NCBI GenBank assembly: GCA_913053665.1
Contig: CAJXGR010000087.1
Span: forward strand, 1-10,230
Length of the DNA: 10,230 nucleotides
Direction: 5' to 3'
From: an uncultured Spirochaetia bacterium
GTDB lineage: Bacteria > Spirochaetota > UBA6919
The translations under genes were made by a program, and so were the position numbers. The stretch's first letter is position 1. Each line of letters begins with the position of its first letter. The notes beneath the pieces were generated by a model. The model was not told the origin of the DNA. It searched no databases and saw only the letters and a list, made by a program, of their open reading frames with translations. Shown piece by piece: positions 5,619 through 10,230 of this stretch.

Positions 5619-6341
5619 TTAGCTTGGATTGAATCCTGGGAGCTGGTCCAGGTCGGATAAAGGGAATGAGGTCGTCTCATTGGTGGTTTTTCCATAGCGA
5701 TCTTCATTTTCTTCTATCAGGGTATCCAGATATTTATAGTAATCATAGATAGTTAAGTCTAAATCTTCACGGCTTTTCTCTTTAGTAGAGAGAATCACAT
5801 AAGTCATATGAGAGTGTATGCCGCTTTTTTCGTTGAAAATGTATAAATACTCTTCATTTGCAGACATCCCAAGGATCTTTTCTATTTGGCTTTCCTTTTC
5901 CAGCTGATCAATAAAAGCTGTTTTCTTAAACTCCTGCAAAACACTGAGAATATCCTTTCGGGTTCCTTCGATTATCGCCTCAAGTATCTGTATGTCATGG
6001 CGTAAGAGGAACTTTTGGCCTAATTTAGCGATCTTATCTTTAGCCTGATTCTTCAATTGCCATTTCTCGATAAACGTATCATCCCCAATATAGGGGATCA
6101 ACAGGTCATAAAGGTTGTCAAAGATGAACTCAACAGGTTTTTCATCCACAGTGAGAGTGCATATTCCTTTCCCATGGGATATCTGCGTGAAGTTTCCATC
6201 AAGATTCGCCTTGTTCTTGATCAAAAAATAGAAAGAGGGGGTTCCCGTATCTCCAATCAAATGATTGTCATCTTCACTGAGTAAAAAGTCATAACTGTTC
6301 AGTATTTGATTAACAAGCAGCTTTTCTTTTTCCTTATCCAT
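5619..6341 (-). CDS. Conserved-looking protein of unknown function, 240 aa
   Basis: I do not recognise this protein. It is acidic, lacks a signal peptide or membrane segments, and is probably cytoplasmic. Residues 1-90 look alpha/beta (F-Y-F-L-I-K, I-C-T-L-T-V, V-E-F-I-F-D). Residues 91-160 are strongly helical with many Lys/Glu. Residues 163-205 return to strands (E-Y-L-Y-I-F, M-T-Y-V-I-L) and then Y-D-Y-Y-K-Y-L. The tail is Ser/Thr/Asn-rich and ends in P-G-F-N-P-S. No catalytic motif stands out. It is a convincing gene: ATG 6341 has AAGGA (6354-6350) 8 nt upstream and the frame has ordinary codon use. It lies 57 nt after the small Cys-rich gene and before the prenyltransferase on the same strand, so co-transcription is possible. 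Confidence 0.8.
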   Translation of the reverse strand: MDKEKEKLLVNQILNSYDFLLSEDDNHLIGDTGTPSFYFLIKNKANLDGNFTQISHGKGICTLTVDEKPVEFIFDNLYDLLIPYIGDDTFIEKWQLKNQAKDKIAKLGQKFLLRHDIQILEAIIEGTRKDILSVLQEFKKTAFIDQLEKESQIEKILGMSANEEYLYIFNEKSGIHSHMTYVILSTKEKSREDLDLTIYDYYKYLDTLIEENEDRYGKTTNETTSFPLSDLDQLPGFNPS

Positions 6342-6398
6342 TAGAGCTTTCCTTATTGATGATATAATAGAAGTGTGAGTAGATCAAAAGCACAGGGA

Positions 6399-6722
6399 TT
6401 ATATCCTGGGTGTGAACCCTGAGAGACACTGTTTGTATTTCTTCTTGCAGTCTGTTATACATTGAGCGCAGGATTTTCGTCTTAACCTGTTAAACCCGTT
6501 GCGGATACACTTATTGTATTCCACCTTGCAAAATTGCTTGTGTTTTTCAGGACTATTCGCCTGTCGACCATAGATTTGCCCTATAATCAAGATCAAGACA
6601 AAGAAAATCAAAACAAAGATGGGCTTTTTAGCCAAACCTTTACTCCAAAAGGGATCATTAATAAAATAATAGTTCAGGCTAGTAAGCGTCAAGCTTTTTT
6701 TATTAAACAAAACTGTTCTCAT
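6399..6722 (-). CDS. Small membrane-anchored cysteine-rich protein
   Basis: This is an unrecognised 107-residue protein. After a polar N-terminus (1-31) comes one strong transmembrane segment, P-I-F-V-L-I-F-F-V-L-I-L-I-I-G (about 34-48). A basic, probably helical tail with six cysteines follows (C65, C72, C85, C88, C92, C99; spacing C-x6-C-x12-C-x2-C-x3-C-x6-C). Lys/Arg residues before the segment (K32, K33) suggest the tail faces the periplasm, where the cysteines could form disulfides. Heme or metal binding is not indicated by a CxxCH motif. The ATG at 6722 has no ribosome site. A weak promoter placed only a few nt upstream would make it nearly leaderless, so the start is uncertain and the protein could begin closer to the membrane segment. 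Confidence 0.6.
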   Translation of the reverse strand: MRTVLFNKKSLTLTSLNYYFINDPFWSKGLAKKPIFVLIFFVLILIIGQIYGRQANSPEKHKQFCKVEYNKCIRNGFNRLRRKSCAQCITDCKKKYKQCLSGFTPRI

Positions 6723-6733
6723 TGGTATTTTTA

Positions 6734-6762
6734 ATGTTAGCCATGAATTATTTAACCGTGAA
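6734..6762 (-). promoter_or_regulatory. Weak candidate promoter of the Cys-rich gene
   Basis: On the minus strand, -35 TTCACG (6762-6757), a 17-nt spacer and -10 TAACAT (6739-6734) each match the consensus at four of six positions. The start would fall about 5 nt before ATG 6722, in line with the missing ribosome site. Confidence 0.25.
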
Positions 6763-6841
6763 AGAATGTTCTAATTACTGCAGAAGGCCTTCCATAAATT
6801 GCCAGTCAATGGATGTGATGCTGAAAAATAGGGCAGATAGC

Positions 6842-6871
6842 AATTATTTTCCATTTAACTAAAAAATAATT
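6842..6871. repeat. AT-only inverted repeat upstream of the zinc-ribbon gene
   Basis: AATTATTTT (6842-6850) and AAAATAATT (6863-6871) are exact reverse complements separated by 12 nt. The repeat lies just upstream of an extended -10 candidate, TGTGATAAT (6881-6889), which lacks a -35 box and would start transcription about 40 nt before ATG 6937. It could be an operator, but AT-rich sequence gives such repeats by chance fairly often. Confidence 0.35.
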
Positions 6872-6936
6872 ATTCATTTCTGTGATAATTGTGTATCTTT
6901 TAAATTCCTCTGTTTAAATGACTTTAGGTGACCCCT

Positions 6937-7167
6937 ATGTATTGTACTATTTGTCAAACAAAAATGTCTGAGAAAAAATGGCGTATTGACTTTCTGGTAG
7001 AAGAAGAGAGATTTGTCAGCGTCCTCAACTACCCCCTTTTTTTATGTCCCCTGTGCGGAAGTCAAGTTCTGAAAAAGAAAATCAATGAACGGGTTTTAAG
7101 AAAGCTGAGTGAGAAAGATAATGTCACAATAAGGGCAAGTGCGATCAAGTTTGAAGAGAGTTTTTGA
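6937..7167 (+). CDS. YgiT-like zinc-ribbon protein
   Basis: This small cytoplasmic protein (76 aa) has two zinc-ligand pairs: C-T-I-C at residues 3-6 and C-P-L-C-G near 38-42. The spacing, the basic-hydrophobic strand between them and the V-L-N-Y-P-L-F-L-C-P-L-C-G segment resemble the YgiT-type zinc finger. That domain forms the N-terminal half of MqsA antitoxins and also occurs alone next to small toxins. A helical basic tail follows (K-I-N-E-R-V-L-R-K-L). The ATG at 6937 is preferred over GTG 6928 because AGGTGA (6926-6931) forms a good ribosome site 5 nt upstream. No toxin-like partner is adjacent, so an orphan regulator is as likely as an antitoxin. Its last 23 nt overlap the convergent helicase gene. 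Confidence 0.72.
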   Translation: MYCTICQTKMSEKKWRIDFLVEEERFVSVLNYPLFLCPLCGSQVLKKKINERVLRKLSEKDNVTIRASAIKFEESF

Positions 7168-9670
7168 AGTATTTAGAGACCCCATCCAACACCTCCATTT
7201 GATCCCCAATGACCTGATGACAGAGAGGTAAAGCGTTTATAAACATTTTACCATAGCTCTTGGTTATGATACGTTTATCCAGACAAATCACAACCCCCTC
7301 ATCCTCTGCAGTACGGATTAATCGCCCAAACCCCTGACGGAACTTGATGACTGACAACGGGAGAGAGTAGTCATAGAATGGATTTTTCCCCTCCCTCTCC
7401 AACTTTTCGACCTTTCCCTGGGTAATTGGCTCAGTGGGAACCTTAAAGGGGAGCTTTACCAGTATGACACAGCTTAATGACTTTCCCGGTACGTCCACAC
7501 CCTCCCAAAATGAGTCTGTACCAAGAAGGACTGTATGATTTCCATTTTTGAAGCGATCAATCAAAGTATGCCTATCCATAGAACCTTGTTTGAGTAAAGT
7601 AATACGATGGCTAAAATGTCCGTCAAGATGATCATAGGCTTGATTGAGCATTCCGTAGGACGTAAAAAGGATGAATGTCTTCCCTTTTGTGATCTCAATA
7701 ATCTCCACCAAGAACTCATTCACACTCTTAGTGAAGTTTTTATCCTGAGGGGAAGGGAGATCAGTAGGGATACAGATAGACATCTGTTCCATATAATCAA
7801 ATGGAGAGGGGAGAAGGGCTTCAGTGATTCGCTCTTGGGCAGTGAGGTTCAGGCCAAGCTCTTGCTTAAGGAAGTTAAAACTCCCATCAGTAGTGAGAGT
7901 AGCAGAAGTGAGAATGACGGATTCATGGCTGGTAAATAGAAAGTCATTTAGAAATTCTGATACGTTGAGTGGAGAAACGTTAAGGCGTAGCCACGGTGTA
8001 TGATCCCTCTTCTTAACCTCAATCCAGTAAACAGAATCCTCTTCCTTGAAATGGACAAAGATATCAAGACTTGTGAGAGCTGATAAGAGACGGCTGTGAT
8101 AGGCTTCCAGGTTTTTGATCATACCAATATTCTTTTCCTTTATGCGGAGAGGTATTTTATGAAGTTTCTCCAAAAGCTCTTTGATACGACCGTATATATT
8201 TTGGGTTCCTTGGATCAATGCCTGGCTCTCTTTTTCAATCTTGTCACGAATGGAAGAGGAGATAGAGTCAGGGGTGACACGCAGTTTGTTCTCCAAATTA
8301 CCATCCATCTGATCCAATGCAAATGATAACATAAGCTGGAAAAAGCTATCCACCAAATGATTGAGCCTCATTATGTCAGGAATGACTTTATCCGTCAGTA
8401 TTTCATCGATGGCATCAATGATCTCATTGTCCCCTTTGCCTTTCCACCCGTTGATTTCACGCTTCAGAAAACCCAGGATGCCTTTTTCAGAGGAACCTTT
8501 AAGGTGATATAATCTGGAGAGGCTCTGTCTAAAAGAAAAAGGAGACACTGAATAGCCAAAATAGTTGACTGCCACATGTTCCAGATTATGGGCCTCATCG
8601 ATAATGATCTTTTGATAGGGAGGAAGAAGGCCGTAGCTATTGCTGGAGTCACCGATCTCTCCTTTGATCGCAAGGTCGCTGCAGAGCAGATGGTGATTCA
8701 CAATAAGAAGATTGGCTTGTTGGACCTCTTTCCTCGCCTTGAAAAAGAAACAACGAGAGTGATACGAGCATTTTGTTTTTAGACAAGTGTCTGTTTCGGA
8801 GGCAATCTTATCCCAGGCTTCCAGAGGCATAATTCCAGCTACCTCATCCTTGGAACCTTCTTTCAGAGTAGTCACACTCTTTTGAACAGCCTCCAGCCAA
8901 TTTTGTTCAGACTCATTAAAAAGATCGTTTTCAAGATCCTCTTTGGCTGAATAGAGCTTTCTTAAACAGATGTAATTACTTCTCCCCTTGATTAGAACAG
9001 CCTTAAAATCGATCCCTAAAGCTTTTTGCAAGAATGGAATGTCTTTTTTAATGAGTTGCTCTTGAAGATTGATGGTGTTGGTGGAGATCACGACTTTCTC
9101 CTTATTCTTGACAGACCAATGGATAGCAGGAATCAGATAGGCCATGGACTTTCCTACGCCTGTTCCTGCCTCAATCACGGCTATTTCATCCCCATTAAAC
9201 GCTTCAACAATCCTTTCAAGCATCTTAATTTGAGAGTCCCTTTTCTCAAAGGGATCAAAATGTCGAGCTATCTCACCTTCCTCATCTATTAAAGAACTTA
9301 GCTTATGAGGATCCAGAAACGACCTGTCATTAGGCTCCACGCCTTCAACGACCGTATAGGCCTTTGTGACAGTATTATTGACTATGATAAACCCAATCCC
9401 CTCATTCCCAAGGGTGCTGGCAATGGTTAAGTCGTCATCCGATGGATCGAGTAGGCCGCTTGGGTGATTATGGATCACATAATCGCCTTTGAAAGCTTCA
9501 TCATAGATCACGGGAACCTGAGAGTCGTTCCCTCTCGCAATAACCCGTACCTCATTGATTGAATGGTCATTTCCAGTCAGGGCCACAAAAAAGACCTCGT
9601 TCCCTTGGACTTTTAAGATTTCTTCTCTCATTTCCTCAATGATGTGTGAATTAAATTGTGATATATCCAT
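7145..9670 (-). CDS. DinG/XPD-type Fe-S helicase with N-terminal JAMM (JAB) domain
   Basis: This is a superfamily 2 ATP-dependent 5'-3' DNA helicase fused to a metalloprotease-type domain. Residues 1-115 carry the JAMM signature: E25, then H67-x-H69-x7-S77-x2-D80 (V-I-H-N-H-P-S-G...S-D-D-D), the zinc site of the JAB/RadC fold. The helicase has Walker A E-A-G-T-G-V-G-K-S (167-175), four Fe-S cysteines in the XPD/DinG arrangement (C235, C296, C301, C307), DEAH (358-361), S-A-T (588-591), G-T-D-S-F-W-E-G-V-D-V-P-G (717-729) and Q-G-F-G-R-L-I-R (779-786). All key residues are kept, so it should be active. DinG proteins resolve R-loops and unusual DNA structures. Others carry an N-terminal exonuclease instead. 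ATG 9670 has no ribosome site. Met14 (9631) follows GAGG very closely and is an alternative that would leave the JAMM domain intact. Confidence 0.92.
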   Translation of the reverse strand: MDISQFNSHIIEEMREEILKVQGNEVFFVALTGNDHSINEVRVIARGNDSQVPVIYDEAFKGDYVIHNHPSGLLDPSDDDLTIASTLGNEGIGFIIVNNTVTKAYTVVEGVEPNDRSFLDPHKLSSLIDEEGEIARHFDPFEKRDSQIKMLERIVEAFNGDEIAVIEAGTGVGKSMAYLIPAIHWSVKNKEKVVISTNTINLQEQLIKKDIPFLQKALGIDFKAVLIKGRSNYICLRKLYSAKEDLENDLFNESEQNWLEAVQKSVTTLKEGSKDEVAGIMPLEAWDKIASETDTCLKTKCSYHSRCFFFKARKEVQQANLLIVNHHLLCSDLAIKGEIGDSSNSYGLLPPYQKIIIDEAHNLEHVAVNYFGYSVSPFSFRQSLSRLYHLKGSSEKGILGFLKREINGWKGKGDNEIIDAIDEILTDKVIPDIMRLNHLVDSFFQLMLSFALDQMDGNLENKLRVTPDSISSSIRDKIEKESQALIQGTQNIYGRIKELLEKLHKIPLRIKEKNIGMIKNLEAYHSRLLSALTSLDIFVHFKEEDSVYWIEVKKRDHTPWLRLNVSPLNVSEFLNDFLFTSHESVILTSATLTTDGSFNFLKQELGLNLTAQERITEALLPSPFDYMEQMSICIPTDLPSPQDKNFTKSVNEFLVEIIEITKGKTFILFTSYGMLNQAYDHLDGHFSHRITLLKQGSMDRHTLIDRFKNGNHTVLLGTDSFWEGVDVPGKSLSCVILVKLPFKVPTEPITQGKVEKLEREGKNPFYDYSLPLSVIKFRQGFGRLIRTAEDEGVVICLDKRIITKSYGKMFINALPLCHQVIGDQMEVLDGVSKYFKNSLQT

Positions 9671-9975
9671 TATATAATGACCATTGAATATCCAGGCTAT
9701 TTAATTTTCCCTGTATCACAAGGTGATAGGATGAATCTATAGACTCTCATACGTGCATGACAGGATAAAATTGCTAGACAGACGTTGAGTTTGAAACAAA
9801 TCCTGGCATCTTGCTTTTTTAAGATAACAAATTTATCATGTATATAAATAATTTGATGCACTTTTTTAGGCCCTTTATCAGTTACTTTTTTAGATTTTAA
9901 AAAAAAAGAGTTCACTAATTGAGTTGAGTCATTTATACTTACTAAGTTAATAGGGTTCTTTTGGGGGCTAAAGCG
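9671..9975. other. 305-nt divergent intergenic region
   Basis: This separates the helicase (minus) from the Spo0M-like gene (plus). It holds a short palindrome TATCAC-AAG-GTGATA (9714-9728), three copies of CTTTTTTA followed by a purine (9814-9822, 9861-9869, 9885-9893), an A9 tract (9899-9907) and the Spo0M-gene promoter. A 72-codon GTG-started minus-strand frame here (9697-9915) has no ribosome site and no recognisable product. I regard the region as non-coding and regulatory. Confidence 0.6.
9911..9939 (+). promoter_or_regulatory. Sigma70-type promoter of the Spo0M-like gene with upstream A-tract
   Basis: The -35 TTCACT (9911-9916), a 17-nt spacer and -10 TATACT (9934-9939) place the start near 9946, giving a 30-nt leader. 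Nine consecutive A residues (9899-9907) lie directly upstream of the -35, where UP elements sit. Confidence 0.55.
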
Positions 9976-10230
9976 ATGGGTCTATTTAACAAGATGAAAG
10001 CCGCTTTAGGGATGGGTGGAGCAAAGCTTAAAATTGTCCTGGATGATGAAGAGCCCATCTATCATCAGGGAGATGGGATCTCTGGGCGTCTAGAACTCAC
10101 CGGTGGGAATACTGAGCAAACAATAAATCTCCTCAAGGTACAGCTAAAATCCAAATGGACCGAACCAGGAGAAGTTGAAGAAGTGGTCTATGCTGATGGA
10201 GCCGTAGATATCCATGAAGAGGCTGATAGT
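9976..10230 (+). CDS. Spo0M-family protein, 5' part (cut by window end)
   Basis: The first 85 residues of a Spo0M-like (sporulation-control) cytoplasmic protein with an arrestin-like beta fold are present. The start M-G-L-F-N-K-M-K-A-A-L-G-M-G-G-A-K-L matches the amphipathic N-terminus of the family. The pattern P-I-Y-H-Q-G-D-G-I-S-G-R-L-E-L-T-G-G-N-T-E-Q follows, which corresponds to the family's 'G-x-x-v-x-G-x-v-x-i-x-G-G-x-x-x-Q' strand pair. Spo0M was named in Bacillus but homologues occur in many non-sporulating bacteria, so this is not evidence for sporulation here. ATG 9976 has a G-rich site GGGGG (9963-9967) 8 nt upstream. The rest of the gene lies beyond the right edge. Confidence 0.85.
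   Translation, partial: MGLFNKMKAALGMGGAKLKIVLDDEEPIYHQGDGISGRLELTGGNTEQTINLLKVQLKSKWTEPGEVEEVVYADGAVDIHEEADS

Noticed and set aside
9629..9674. TATAAT at 9674-9669 as the helicase -10 box, forcing a start at Met14
   Set aside because: No -35 box at suitable distance, and the Met14 ribosome site would be only 2 nt from the codon. Kept only as an alternative start in the gene entry.
9697..9915. 72-codon minus-strand frame in the spacer before the Spo0M-like gene
   Set aside because: GTG start without a ribosome site, overlap with the -35 box of a good promoter, and a basic, low-complexity product with no recognisable domain.

Overview
This is an AT-leaning (roughly 40% GC by eye) bacterial chromosomal segment with densely packed genes in short, alternating-strand blocks. 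I recognise no phage, plasmid or CRISPR content. The gene set is an MqnP-like UbiA prenyltransferase, c-di-GMP type signalling proteins, a DinG/XPD-type helicase, a Spo0M-like protein and a HicAB module. It suggests a free-living, menaquinone-making bacterium outside the well-studied enterobacteria. I cannot name the phylum from this sequence alone.

Layout. At the left edge (1-88, minus) is the first part of an unidentified coding frame running off the window. It is followed by a perfect 25-bp-arm palindrome (106-156). A CaCA-family sodium/calcium exchanger-like antiporter (195-1232, minus) comes next. A 359-nt divergent intergenic region then carries a good sigma70-type promoter. That promoter fires into a three-gene plus-strand unit: a receiver-domain protein with an HD-GYP-associated C-terminal module (1625-2254), a degenerate-receiver/PilZ protein (2257-2970) and a predicted exported protein of unknown function (3003-4040).

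The centre is a minus-strand block. Read in transcription order it holds a small membrane-anchored Cys-rich protein (6722-6399), an unrecognised 240-aa protein (6341-5619), a second palindrome of the same family as the first (5555-5593), an MqnP/UbiA-like prenyltransferase (5523-4660), and a hicA-hicB toxin-antitoxin pair (4588-4122) with its own near-consensus promoter.

On the right, a plus-strand YgiT-like zinc-ribbon protein (6937-7167) overlaps tail-to-tail with a large minus-strand helicase (9670-7145). The helicase carries an N-terminal JAMM/JAB metalloprotease-type domain. A 305-nt divergent spacer then leads to a Spo0M-like gene that starts at 9976 and runs off the right edge.

How they may work together: the REC-GM and pseudoREC-PilZ pair looks like one signalling output module, with 2 nt between the genes, both ending in modules that accompany c-di-GMP signalling, and an exported protein as third gene. 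The remaining genes are independent housekeeping or accessory units. The most unusual items are the JAMM-DinG fusion, the twin receiver pair, and two perfect palindromes that share an 11-nt core but have locus-specific matching outer arms.
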